A DNA stretch of 64,000 bases from Azospirillum formosense (GCF_040500525.1 NZ_CP159403.1:635001-699000); one strand, 5' to 3'; positions 50,852-59,863 are shown, counted from the first letter of the stretch. Program-made: numbers and translations. Notes: generated by a model not told the origin, from the sequence alone.

Positions 50852-50867
50852 TGGCCCATTTATTGCC
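50852..50867 (+). promoter_or_regulatory. Sigma-54 promoter of the flagellin gene
   Basis: TGGCCCATTTATTGCC: the invariant GG (50853-50854) and GC (50865-50866) are ten bases apart, matching the TGGCACG-N4-TTGC consensus at -24/-12. The transcript would start near 50878, giving a leader of about 70 bases. Four symmetric enhancer-like sites lie upstream. Sigma-54 control of flagellin is well established in other alphaproteobacteria. Confidence 0.8.
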
Positions 50868-50879
50868 TACCGGTAGCCC

Positions 50880-50918
50880 GAGGGAATTAGTCCCTCTCCG
50901 TACGCGCACCGTCGTGCG
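50880..50918 (+). promoter_or_regulatory. Two hairpins in the flagellin mRNA leader
   Basis: GAGGGA/TCCCTC (50880-50885/50891-50896, five-base loop) and CGCAC/GTGCG (50905-50909/50914-50918, four-base loop) lie within the predicted leader, the first right at its 5' end. FlbT, encoded downstream, is known in Caulobacter to act on the flagellin mRNA leader, so these are candidate target structures. Role inferred. Confidence 0.45.
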
Positions 50919-50947
50919 GATCGACATCCTCCAAAAGGAGTGACTCC

Positions 50948-52813
50948 ATGGCTACCAGCGACATCTCCCTCTCGTCGTCGATGCGCACGAACCTGCTGCA
51001 GCTGCAGGGCGTCCAGGACTCGATCGCGAAGAAGCAGAACATCCTCGCCACCGGCAACAAGATCAACTCGGCGCTCGACGGCCCGACGTCCTTCTTCGCC
51101 GCAAAGAACCTGACCCAGCGCGCCGGCGACCTGACCGCGCTGAAGGACACGATGGGTCAGGCCATCAGCACCATCAAGGCCGCCGACAAGGGCCTGACCT
51201 CGATCGACGACATGATCGAGCAGGCGCGAGGCCTGACCACCGCCGCCTATTCCGCTCTGGGCACCGACGCCGGCTCCGTCGCCACCCGCAAGTCGCTCTC
51301 CAACCAGTTCAACGCGCTGAAGGAGCAGATCGACAAGCTGGCCGGTGACTCCGCCTACGGTGGCAAGAACCTGCTGGCCGGCAACGGGCTGCGGCTGGAC
51401 TCCACCAGCGACTCGCGCCGCGCCGTCAACACCATCCAGGGCATCGAGAACGCCCGCGTCACCAACGTGGTGTCGACCGACACCTACACGGTGCGCGTCA
51501 AGGGCGACGGCTCCATCGAGGGCGCGGCCGGCGAGATCAACAGCGCCGAGATGGCCCACGGCCTGGTCGGCCTGAAGCTGTCCGGCACGATGTCGACGTC
51601 GGCGGGCAGCTTCTCGGACGTGCAGATCGAGGTCCGCGGCGCGAAGGGCCGTGAGCGGTCGTTCATCGTCACGGACGGCAACGAGTCGCGCACGATCAGC
51701 TACTTCGACAACAGCCAGACCATCGCCGCCAACACGACGACGGCGGCCAAGTCGGGCACCGCGCAGATCACCCAGGTGTCGATGGGCGGTACGATCGAGG
51801 CCGGCGACAGCTTCACGATCACCGTCGAAGACCAGACCTTCACCTACACCGCCACCGCCGGCGACGTCGCGACGGGCCAGACCGCCCGCGTCAACATCGC
51901 CAACCAGCTGAAGGCGTCGATCAACAACGCGCTGGGCGCCAACGGCCGCCTCAGCGGCAAGGACGTCCAGACCGTCACGACCAACGCGACCGGCACGATC
52001 ACGCTGTCGGGTGCGACGACGACCAACGCCGCCCGCGAGATGAACGTCAAGGCGACGGCCGAGAACGCCCTCACCAAGCGCATCTCCGAGAGCTTCGCGT
52101 CGGGCACCATCGTGTCCTTCACGGTGGACCGCAACCTGCTGGAGCAGGCCGCCAACAACGGCAACGGCATCTCGACCATCGAGAAGAAGGTCGACATCCA
52201 GATCCAGGTCAGCAACCTGAGCGGCGCCACGGTGACCCGCGACGGTATGGCCAAGCGCGGCGAGGGCAAGCTGTCGGAGGGCGAGAACGCCTTCGCGTTC
52301 GACACCGGCACGGTGCGCTTCAACGTCGACCAGAAGAACATCAAGCAGGCGGCGGCGGCCAACTCCGCGGCCAACCTGGTCTCGGTGCAGGTGACCGACG
52401 CCAACACGTCGAACGATCTGACGGTGCAGCTCAACGAGCGCAACACCAACGCGATCACGGTGCAGGCCCAGAACCTGACCACCAGCGGCCAGGGCCTGCG
52501 TCTGGACTACGCGCAGAACGACTGGACCGACCGCTCCGACATCGACAAGGCGGTCGCCAGCATCGACTACGCGAAGCAGACCCTGCGGTCGTCTTCGCAG
52601 ACGCTGTCGACCAACCTGAACGTCATCACGACCCGTGAGAACTTCACCAAGGAGTTCAGCGACGTGCTGACGGAAGGCGCGAGCAAGCTGACGCTGGCCG
52701 ACCAGAACGAGGAAGGCGCCAACCTGCTGATGCTGCAGACCCGCCAGCAGCTCGGCACCATCGCCCTCTCGCTGGCCAACCAGTCGCAGCAGTCGATCCT
52801 GCGTCTGTTCTAA
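50948..52813 (+). CDS. Flagellin
   Basis: 621-residue filament protein. The N-terminal D0/D1 helices are seen in SSSMRTNLLQLQGVQDSI and ILATGNKINSALDGPTSFFAAKNLTQRA, and the C-terminal D1/D0 in ENFTKEFSDVLTEGASKLTLADQNEEGANLLMLQTRQQLG and SQQSILRLF. The variable centre (about residues 170-500) is rich in Thr, Ser and Asn with Ser/Thr-rich stretches (for example SGTAQITQVSMGGTI), as expected of an exposed domain available for O-glycosylation. The length is that of long polar flagellins such as the glycosylated Fla1 of Azospirillum brasilense. Strong AAGGAG upstream; sigma-54 promoter and terminator are present. Confidence 0.97.
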   Translation: MATSDISLSSSMRTNLLQLQGVQDSIAKKQNILATGNKINSALDGPTSFFAAKNLTQRAGDLTALKDTMGQAISTIKAADKGLTSIDDMIEQARGLTTAAYSALGTDAGSVATRKSLSNQFNALKEQIDKLAGDSAYGGKNLLAGNGLRLDSTSDSRRAVNTIQGIENARVTNVVSTDTYTVRVKGDGSIEGAAGEINSAEMAHGLVGLKLSGTMSTSAGSFSDVQIEVRGAKGRERSFIVTDGNESRTISYFDNSQTIAANTTTAAKSGTAQITQVSMGGTIEAGDSFTITVEDQTFTYTATAGDVATGQTARVNIANQLKASINNALGANGRLSGKDVQTVTTNATGTITLSGATTTNAAREMNVKATAENALTKRISESFASGTIVSFTVDRNLLEQAANNGNGISTIEKKVDIQIQVSNLSGATVTRDGMAKRGEGKLSEGENAFAFDTGTVRFNVDQKNIKQAAAANSAANLVSVQVTDANTSNDLTVQLNERNTNAITVQAQNLTTSGQGLRLDYAQNDWTDRSDIDKAVASIDYAKQTLRSSSQTLSTNLNVITTRENFTKEFSDVLTEGASKLTLADQNEEGANLLMLQTRQQLGTIALSLANQSQQSILRLF

Positions 52814-52843
52814 GCCTGAGAGTTCGGGTAGGATTACGCCCGG

Positions 52844-52869
52844 CGGGCGGCGGCGCGAGCCGCCGCCCG
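52844..52869 (+). terminator. Rho-independent terminator after flagellin
   Basis: 11-bp perfect stem (CGGGCGGCGGC and its complement, 52844-52854 / 52859-52869) with a GCGA tetraloop, followed by TTTCATTT. Textbook form, 31 bases after the flagellin stop, so flbT and the genes after it need their own promoter or read-through. Confidence 0.88.
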
Positions 52870-52945
52870 TTTCATTTGGTGCGGTGCTTTCCGACAAGCG
52901 CTTTCCGCTTCCGCGCGCCGCCGAGACAAGGACCGGGTCCGTTTC

Positions 52946-53371
52946 ATGCCTCTGAAGTTCGTTCTCCGCCCCAATGAAAAGGTCATCATCAACGGCGCGG
53001 TCATCGGGGCCGGCGACCGTCCGGGTTCGTTCTTCCTTTACAACACCGCCAACTTCCTCCGCGGGCGTGAGGTGTTGAAGGAAGAGCAGATCGATTGCAT
53101 CGAAAAGAAGCTCTACTTCGTCATCCAGCTTATCTACATTTTTCCGGAAGACGCGGTTCTCAATCTGCAGCGCTTCGCTTCGATCCTGGGCGAGACGCGT
53201 GATGCGCGCCCTGATTGCCGCGATGATCTCGACGAGATCGAGCGGTTGGTGGAGGCCCGCAATTATTACCGCGCGCTGAAAATCTGCCGGAAGATGTTCA
53301 AGGGCGGCGATGCCTCCTCCAACGCCTCGGAAGGGGCGGCGGAAAGCCCGGCGGCCGATCCGGCGCCGTGA
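52946..53371 (+). CDS. flbT: Flagellar biosynthesis regulator FlbT
   Basis: 141 residues matching the FlbT family: PLKFVLRPNEKVIINGAVIGAGDRPGSFFLYN at the N-terminus, where the family has PLK(L/F)xLKPxExxxxNGAVxxNGDRR, and RALKICRKMF near the end. FlbT is an alphaproteobacterial post-transcriptional regulator that promotes flagellin mRNA decay and helps couple flagellin synthesis to assembly. The C-terminal about 25 residues are Ser/Ala/Pro-rich. FlaF, its usual partner, is not visible next to it. The stop overlaps the GTG of the following TPR-glycosyltransferase gene by three bases. Confidence 0.93.
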   Translation: MPLKFVLRPNEKVIINGAVIGAGDRPGSFFLYNTANFLRGREVLKEEQIDCIEKKLYFVIQLIYIFPEDAVLNLQRFASILGETRDARPDCRDDLDEIERLVEARNYYRALKICRKMFKGGDASSNASEGAAESPAADPAP

Positions 53372-56300
53372 TCGACGCGGGCGTCGGGGATTGGGACGGC
53401 CAATCCGTGGACGCGCTTCTGACCGACGCCATCGACCGGCACCGGGCGGGCAATCTGGAGGAGGCGCGGCAGCTCTACCACCGCATCCTGTCCGCTGATC
53501 CCGCCCATGCCGATGCCCGTCACCTGTCGGGGATCGCCGCCTATCAGGCCGGCGAGTCCGGGCGGGCGGCGGCGTGCTTTCGGGCGACCGTGGCGACCAA
53601 TCCATCCTTCGCCCCGGCCTATAACAGCCTGGGCAACGTCTTCGCCGACCGGGGCGAGCCGGAGCACGCCATCCGCGCCTATCGCCGCGCCATCGCGCTT
53701 CAGGACGGCTACGCCGAGGCGCTCGGCAATCTCGGCTTTCTTTTCCAGGCGCAGGATCGGATCGGCGACGCCATCGCGGCTTACGAGGAGGCGCTGCGCG
53801 CCGATCCCGAACGCACGGCGACCCGCTTCGATCTGGCGGTCCTCTACCGGCGCCTTGGCCGTCTCGACGAGGCCGCCCTGGCCTTCTACCGGGTCGTCCA
53901 GGCACGGCCGGACCATAGGGAGGCGTGGCGCAGCCTGGCGCTCGTGCTGCGGGTCCTGGGCCATTCCGACGCCGAATTGTGCCTGCGCCGCGCCTTGGCC
54001 GACGACCCGACCGACCGCGAGGTGGCGCGCGACCTGGGAACGCTCCTGAACGGGCGCGGCGACTTCGCCGAAGCCGTGGCGGTTCTGACTCCGGCGGTGG
54101 ATGCCGACAGCGGACAGGACGCCCGCCTGATCTTCCATCTGGGCAGCGCGCTCCAGGGGGACGGACGGTTGGCGGAGGCGGTGGGCCGCTACCGTGACGC
54201 GCTGTCCAGGGACCCGCTGCTGGCGGGGGGGTGGAACAATCTCGGCGTGGCCCTGCTTGACCTGGGTGACCACACCGCCGCGGTGGCGGCTCTGCGGACC
54301 TGCATCGCGCTGCATCCCACCGACGCGGTGGCCTTCAACAATCTGGGCACCGGCCTCGACGGCGTCGGCCGGCCCCTGGAGGGCGCGCGGGTCTTCCAGC
54401 GCGCCTTGACGATCCGGCCGGACTACGGCAAGGCGCTGAACAATCTGGGCAATTCCCACCGGGTCGCGCGCCGGGCCGAGGCCGCCACGGCGTTGTACCG
54501 GCGCGCGCTGATCGTCCAGCCGGACTATCCCGACAGCTACACCAACCTCGGCAACATCCTCAAGGACGGCGACGACTGGCAGGGCGCGCTGCGCCTGCAC
54601 CGGCGCGCGGTGCGGCTGGCGCCGCGGAGCGCCATCGCGCTGACCACCATGGGCCTTGCCCTGAACGTGCTGGGACGGAACGGGGAGGCGGAGACCGCGC
54701 ATCGGCGCGCCCTGTCCATCGATGTCGCGCATGCGGAAGCCTATGCCAACCTCGGCATGCTGCAATGGCAGACGATGCGCGTGGCCGAAGCGGAGCGGAC
54801 CCTGCGCCGTGCCTTGCGCATCGATCCCACCCTGGCCGCGGCACGGCTGAACTTCGCTCTGGTCAGCCTCGCGACGGGCAACCTGCGGGAAGGCTGGCCG
54901 GCCTATCGGGACCGCTTCAAGGCCAAGGAGCATCCGGAGCGCGCCATCGCGGCGCCGCTCTGGCAGGACGACGGTGTGACCGTGCCTCGTCTCCTGGTCT
55001 GGCGCGAGCAGGGTGTGGGGGACGAGATCATGTTCGCCTCCTGCTATCCCGCCTTGGCGGATCGCGTGGCGGCGGATCGCGTGGCGGCGGATGGCGCGGC
55101 GGCGGGTCGGGTCGGCCATGTCATCCTGGAGTGCGACCATCGGCTGGTCAGCCTGTTCGCCCGCTCCTTTCCCTGGGCCACCGTCCGGGCTGACAGCAGC
55201 GCCGCCGACGGGATGGGGGCGCCGGTTCCGGCCGATTGCGACGCCCACATCGCCGCCGGCGCCCTGCCACGCCTCCTGCGCCGTGACTTGACGAGTTTTC
55301 CAGCCGGTCCCTGGCTGGTTCCCGACCCGGAACGCCTCGCCCTTTGGCGGGAGCGGCTGGCCGCCCTGGCGCCCGGCTTGAGGGTCGGCATCGCCTGGCG
55401 CAGCCAGCTGATGACGACCGAACGAAAGGCCGCCTACATCACCCTGGAGGCGTTCGCCCCCCTGTTCACGATCCCCGGGTTGGTTCTCGTCAACCTTCAG
55501 TACGGCGACTGTGCGGCGGAGATCGCCGCGGCGGAGGCGCGTTTCGGCGTGACCATCCACCGTTGGGACGATCTGAATCTGAAGGACGATTTCGAGGGCG
55601 CGGCGGCCCTGACCGCCGCGCTGGATCTCGTCATCGCACCCGCCGTGTCCACCGGCGAGCTGGCCGGGGCTCTGGGCGTGCCGGCCTGGCGCATCGGCGC
55701 CCGCGACTGGACCCAACTGGGCACCGGGGTCCGTCCCTGGTATCCGACGATGCGCCTCTTCCAGCCGCGCCCCGGCGAGACGCTGGAAGCCGTCATGGAG
55801 CGCGTCGCGCGGACCCTGAGCGATCTCCTGCGGCCGGTCCAGGCCATGACGAGCCGTCCACCCGTGGCGCCGGCGGTGCCTGCGGATGCCGAGGCGCTGA
55901 TCACCGAGGCCATCGCCCGCTACCGCGCCGGAGCGTTGCAAGACGCGGAAGACCTTTGCCGTGCGGCGTTGGACGCCGCGCCGGAGCATCCCGTCGCCCT
56001 TCACCTGTTGGGAATTCTGCGGCATCGCCAGGGCGATGCCGAGGGTGCGGCGGCGGCGCTGGCCCTTGCCGTGACGGCCGACGCCGGCAACGCCGCCGCG
56101 CACGCGGCCCTGGCCGATGCCTGTCAGGCGCTGGGGCGGCACGACGCCGCACGGGCGGCGCAGGGCAACGCCCTTCTGCTCCGTCCGGACGCGGCGGAGC
56201 ATTGGCTCAACCGCACCGCCCTGCTGCGTGGGCTGGGCGAGGGAGCCGAAGCGGAGGTCTGCGCGCGGCGTGCCCTGCGGATCCGCCCGCAACTCGGCGT

Positions 56301-59300
56301 GGCGCACACCCATCTGGGCCATCTGCTCGCCGAGCGCGAGGACCGTGAGGGCGCGGAGCGGAGTCACCAACGCGCGCTCGCCCTGGCGCCGTCGGACGCC
56401 GATGCGCTGGTGAATCTCGGCGCCTTCCGCCTGCGCGCCGATCAACCGACGGAGGCGGAGCGGCTGCTGCGCCATGCCGCCGCGAGCGCTCCGGACTCCG
56501 CCGCCGCCTGGAGCCACCGTGGCAGCGCGCTCGACCGGCTCGGCCTTGTCGAGGAGGCGTTGGCCTGCCACCGCCGGGCCGTCGACCGCGCGCCGGAGAT
56601 GGCGGAGGCGTGGGCAAACCTCGCCCTGCATTGGGCGCGGCGGCAGCACCCGGCGGAGGCCGTCGATTCCTACCGCCAAGCCATCCGGATCAATCCCGCG
56701 CTGCCGACCGCCCATTACAATCTGTCGCTCCTGCTGCTGGAGCAGGGAGACCTCCGCTCCGCATGGCCGGAGCACGAGTGGCGGTTCGACACCCCGCAGT
56801 TCCGCGGCCAGAAGCGCCAATTCGCGGCACGGCCCTGGCGTGGCGAGAACATCGCTTCCGCCCGCCTGCTGGTCTGGCGGGAGCAGGGCGTGGGCGACGA
56901 GATCCTCTTCGCCTCCTGCTATCCCGATCTGCTGCGCCGCGCCGGGCATCTGGTGGTCGAATGCGACCGCCGTCTGGTGTCTCTGTTCGCGCGCTCCCTG
57001 CCCGGTGCGACGGTTCGCCCGCCGACCGTGGAGCCGCGCGACGTGGACGTGCAGATCGCCGCCGGGTCGCTGCCGCGGCTGCTGCGGTCCGATTGGAAGC
57101 GGTTCCCGGCCCGGCCCTGGCTGGTCCCCGATCCTGGACGCCTGGACCGCTGGCGCGACCGGCTGGCCGCTCTGGGACCGGGGCTGAAGGTCGGCATCGC
57201 GTGGCGCAGCCAGATCATGGATGGCGAACGCCGCGCCGCCTACGTAACGCTGGACGCCTTCGCGCCGCTGTTCGCTCTGCCGGGGGTGGTGTTCGTCAAC
57301 CTTCAGTATGGCGATTGCGCGGTGGAGATCGCCGCGGCGGAGGCGCGCTTCGGTGTGACCATCCACCGCTGGGACGATCTCGACCTGAAGGACGACTTCG
57401 AGGCCGCGGCGGCGCTGACCGCCAATCTGGATCTGGTCCTCACGCCCGCCATCTCCACCGGCGAACTGGCCGGTGCCCTCGGCGTGCCGGTGTGGCGGAT
57501 CGGGCACCGCGACTGGACCCAGCTCGGCACCGGGGTCCGCCCCTGGTTCCCGTCGATGCGCCTGTTCCAGCCCCGCACCGGCGAAGGCTTGGCCGACGTC
57601 ATGGGCCGGATGGCAGCGACGCTGCGCCGCCTCATGCCCACGGACGACGACCCGCCGCCCGGTGGCTTGCCGCAGGGCGTTCCGGACGACCCGGACAGGC
57701 TGTTGGAGACCGCCGCCGCGCTTCACCGGGACGGCCGCCTGGCCGAGGCGGCGCCCCTGTACGAGCGTGTGCTGAAGGCCAAAGCGGACCACCCGGTCGC
57801 CCTGCACCTGTCCGGGCTGTTGGAGCATCAAACCGGCGATTCCGCCGCGGGGGCGGCGCGCATCGCCCGTGCCCTGGACGCGCTGCCCGCGTACGGCGCC
57901 GCCCATTCGAGCCTGGGGACGGTGCTGCTGGCGCTCGGCCGTGCGCCGGGGGCGGCGCGCCGTTTCCGGCTGGCGCTCGCCCTGCAACCGGCGGCCGCGG
58001 CGGCTCTCACCAACCTCGGCAACGCACTGGAGGCCGCGCACGCCCTCACCGCCGCCGCCGAGGCCCATCGCCGGGCGACCTTGGCCGACCCGGCCCTGGC
58101 GGAGGCGCACGACAATTGGGGCGCGGTGCTGACCCGGCTCGGCGCGTTGGGGCCGGCCGAGGAGCGCCATCGCCACGCGTTGCGCCTGGCCCCGAACCGC
58201 GCGGACGGCTGGTCGAACCTGGGGGTGGCGCTGCGCCGGGCGGGGCGTCTGGACGAGGCGGGGCGGGCGCTGATGCGGGCCGTGGCCCTGGTGCCGGCCC
58301 TGGGGGATGCGCTGGCCAATCTGGGGCGTTTGCTGCGCGACCGGGGCGAGACCGTGGCGGCGGAGCGCTGGTGCCGCCGCGCCCTGGCGGCCGAACCGGG
58401 GCACCCGGCGGCGGCCTTCAACCTTGGCCTTCTGGATCTGGCCCGCGGCCGGCTGGAATCGGGGTGGCGCGGCTATGACGCCCGCTTCCGCGCCCGCGAA
58501 CTGTCCGGCGCCGCCCGTGCCGTTCCCGTTCCCGCCTGGGAGGGGGAGGACCCCGCCGGCCTGCGCCTGCTGGTCTGGGCGGAGCAGGGGATCGGCGACG
58601 AGATAATGTTCGCCGGTTGCCTGGATGAACTGATCGCGCGGGCCGCCGCGGTGGTGGTGGAGTGCGACCGGCGGTTGGTGCCGTTGTTCGCGCGGTCCTT
58701 TCCCCGCGCGGATTGGCGCCCGGCCCCGGCGGACCCGGAAGCGCCCTGCGCCGGCATCGACCGCCACGTCGCCATGGGATCGTTGCCACGTTGGCTAAGG
58801 CCCCGTTTCGATCGCTTCCCAGCGCGCCCGTCCTTCCTGGTCGCCGATCCGGAGCGGGCCGCCCGCTGGCGGGAGCGGGTGACGGCGCTCGGCCCCGGCC
58901 TCAAGGTGGGAATCGCGTGGCGCAGCGGGCTGATGACCGCGGAACGCCGGGGCGCCTACGCGCCGCTGGACGCGTGGGGGCCGGTGTTTGCGCTGCCCGG
59001 CCTGGTTTTCGTCACCCTGCAATACGGTGATTGCGCCGCCGAGATCGCCGAGGCGGAGCGGCGCTTCGGGGTGACCATCCACCGCTGGGGCGATCTGGAC
59101 CTCAAGGACGACCTGGAGGGGGTGGCGGCCCTGATGACGGCCCTCGACCTCGTCGTCACGCCGGCGAGTTCGGTGGGGGAGTTGGCGGGGGCGCTGGGGG
59201 TGCCGGTCTGGCGGTTCGGGCCGCAGGGGGACTGGACGGCGCTGAGCACCGGCGTCAGACCCTGGTTCCCGGCAATGGTTCTGGTTCCCGCACCAGCGGG

Positions 59301-59391
59301 AGAGCCGGCTTCCGGTGCCTTGCCGAGGATCGCGCGCCGGCTGGCGGCGCTTCGTTCCGTGTCCGAACCGCTCACCAAGCCGGGCGGATAA
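53368..59391 (+). CDS. Triple-module TPR-glycosyltransferase (FlmG-like candidate)
   Basis: 2007 residues: three repeats of TPR array plus GT9-like glycosyltransferase domain. GT cores start at about residues 541, 1167 and 1734 with LLVWREQGVGDEIMFASCYP, LLVWREQGVGDEILFASCYP and LLVWAEQGIGDEIMFAGC. Each ends with the same blocks: AHIAAG/QIAAGSLPRLL, VGIAWRSQ/G, VNLQYGDCA, FGVTIHRWDDL, STGELAGALGVP and GTGVRPW. Module 1 TPRs cover about residues 10-520, module 2 about 840-1150, module 3 about 1443-1720. No signal peptide, so cytoplasmic. The start GTG 53368 overlaps the flbT stop. TPR-GT fusions include Caulobacter FlmG, which binds flagellin and transfers pseudaminic acid; with pseI and flagellin nearby, a flagellin glycosyltransferase is the best inference. 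A 15-base tandem repeat lies at 55056-55100. Confidence 0.92.
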   Translation: MIDAGVGDWDGQSVDALLTDAIDRHRAGNLEEARQLYHRILSADPAHADARHLSGIAAYQAGESGRAAACFRATVATNPSFAPAYNSLGNVFADRGEPEHAIRAYRRAIALQDGYAEALGNLGFLFQAQDRIGDAIAAYEEALRADPERTATRFDLAVLYRRLGRLDEAALAFYRVVQARPDHREAWRSLALVLRVLGHSDAELCLRRALADDPTDREVARDLGTLLNGRGDFAEAVAVLTPAVDADSGQDARLIFHLGSALQGDGRLAEAVGRYRDALSRDPLLAGGWNNLGVALLDLGDHTAAVAALRTCIALHPTDAVAFNNLGTGLDGVGRPLEGARVFQRALTIRPDYGKALNNLGNSHRVARRAEAATALYRRALIVQPDYPDSYTNLGNILKDGDDWQGALRLHRRAVRLAPRSAIALTTMGLALNVLGRNGEAETAHRRALSIDVAHAEAYANLGMLQWQTMRVAEAERTLRRALRIDPTLAAARLNFALVSLATGNLREGWPAYRDRFKAKEHPERAIAAPLWQDDGVTVPRLLVWREQGVGDEIMFASCYPALADRVAADRVAADGAAAGRVGHVILECDHRLVSLFARSFPWATVRADSSAADGMGAPVPADCDAHIAAGALPRLLRRDLTSFPAGPWLVPDPERLALWRERLAALAPGLRVGIAWRSQLMTTERKAAYITLEAFAPLFTIPGLVLVNLQYGDCAAEIAAAEARFGVTIHRWDDLNLKDDFEGAAALTAALDLVIAPAVSTGELAGALGVPAWRIGARDWTQLGTGVRPWYPTMRLFQPRPGETLEAVMERVARTLSDLLRPVQAMTSRPPVAPAVPADAEALITEAIARYRAGALQDAEDLCRAALDAAPEHPVALHLLGILRHRQGDAEGAAAALALAVTADAGNAAAHAALADACQALGRHDAARAAQGNALLLRPDAAEHWLNRTALLRGLGEGAEAEVCARRALRIRPQLGVAHTHLGHLLAEREDREGAERSHQRALALAPSDADALVNLGAFRLRADQPTEAERLLRHAAASAPDSAAAWSHRGSALDRLGLVEEALACHRRAVDRAPEMAEAWANLALHWARRQHPAEAVDSYRQAIRINPALPTAHYNLSLLLLEQGDLRSAWPEHEWRFDTPQFRGQKRQFAARPWRGENIASARLLVWREQGVGDEILFASCYPDLLRRAGHLVVECDRRLVSLFARSLPGATVRPPTVEPRDVDVQIAAGSLPRLLRSDWKRFPARPWLVPDPGRLDRWRDRLAALGPGLKVGIAWRSQIMDGERRAAYVTLDAFAPLFALPGVVFVNLQYGDCAVEIAAAEARFGVTIHRWDDLDLKDDFEAAAALTANLDLVLTPAISTGELAGALGVPVWRIGHRDWTQLGTGVRPWFPSMRLFQPRTGEGLADVMGRMAATLRRLMPTDDDPPPGGLPQGVPDDPDRLLETAAALHRDGRLAEAAPLYERVLKAKADHPVALHLSGLLEHQTGDSAAGAARIARALDALPAYGAAHSSLGTVLLALGRAPGAARRFRLALALQPAAAAALTNLGNALEAAHALTAAAEAHRRATLADPALAEAHDNWGAVLTRLGALGPAEERHRHALRLAPNRADGWSNLGVALRRAGRLDEAGRALMRAVALVPALGDALANLGRLLRDRGETVAAERWCRRALAAEPGHPAAAFNLGLLDLARGRLESGWRGYDARFRARELSGAARAVPVPAWEGEDPAGLRLLVWAEQGIGDEIMFAGCLDELIARAAAVVVECDRRLVPLFARSFPRADWRPAPADPEAPCAGIDRHVAMGSLPRWLRPRFDRFPARPSFLVADPERAARWRERVTALGPGLKVGIAWRSGLMTAERRGAYAPLDAWGPVFALPGLVFVTLQYGDCAAEIAEAERRFGVTIHRWGDLDLKDDLEGVAALMTALDLVVTPASSVGELAGALGVPVWRFGPQGDWTALSTGVRPWFPAMVLVPAPAGEPASGALPRIARRLAALRSVSEPLTKPGG
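55056..55100 (+). repeat. In-frame 15-bp tandem repeat in the triple-module gene
   Basis: Three consecutive units starting GGCGGATCGCGTGGC (55056-55070, 55071-55085 identical, 55086-55100 with two differences). They encode ADRVA-ADRVA-ADGAA and insert 10-15 residues in module 1 between CYPAL and the strand VGHVILECD that modules 2 and 3 do not have. Recent slippage is likely. Confidence 0.75.
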
Positions 59392-59455
59392 AGAAAGCCG
59401 GGAGCGAACCGTCCGCCGCCCCCGACTTTACGAATCGGATCGATCCGGAAGGGTG

Positions 59456-59638
59456 TTAATTCACCCTGTGACTGGTTCTGGCCAAACGATCAATTTCTTC
59501 CTTGAGGTGGAGCTTCTCAAGCTTCATCCGCTTGATGGCACTTTCGTCAGGCCACGAACGCTTCTCCTCGTCGAGGATGGCGCGGTCGAGACGCAGGTGC
59601 TTTTCCTGCAGGGAAGATAGGCGAGCATCAGTGTGCAT
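59456..59638 (-). CDS. YdcH/DUF465-type small protein
   Basis: 60 residues, helical and highly charged: LQEKHLRLDRAILDEEKRSW and IKRMKLEKLHLKEEIDRL match the YdcH (DUF465) pattern of a heptad-rich coiled coil with conserved K-H-x-x-L-D and K-L-x-L-K-E-E-I. GGAGA lies about seven bases upstream of the ATG. Alphaproteobacterial genomes carry several of these; function unknown. It is convergent with the triple-module gene, and its 225-base upstream region up to the next gene holds an AT-richer stretch with AGTACTAGGACAAAAG (reading leftward) that might be its promoter. Confidence 0.85.
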   Translation of the reverse strand: MHTDARLSSLQEKHLRLDRAILDEEKRSWPDESAIKRMKLEKLHLKEEIDRLARTSHRVN

Positions 59639-59863
59639 GGGCTGCTCTCCGTCAGATCGAACCGGCTCCTGCCAAGTCCGGCAGGCCGGAAACCATAGTG
59701 TTCACCCATCCGTGCTGCCAAACAACCCCAAACTTTTGTCCTAGTACTCCAAAGACGGGGGGTGACCGCCCCTTACGATGGGGAGTAGGTCAATTCGCCG
59801 CATATGCCTTCCCCGTGCCGTTCGTTGCGGGATTAGGCCGAAAGCCTGCTCTTTCTTGCGTCG

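Noticed and set aside
53266..58767. Open frame of over 1800 codons on the minus strand opposite the triple-module gene
   Set aside because: Its translation is low-complexity Arg/Gln/Gly/Ala-rich sequence typical of the antisense of GC-rich coding DNA, while the plus strand has clear TPR and glycosyltransferase motifs.
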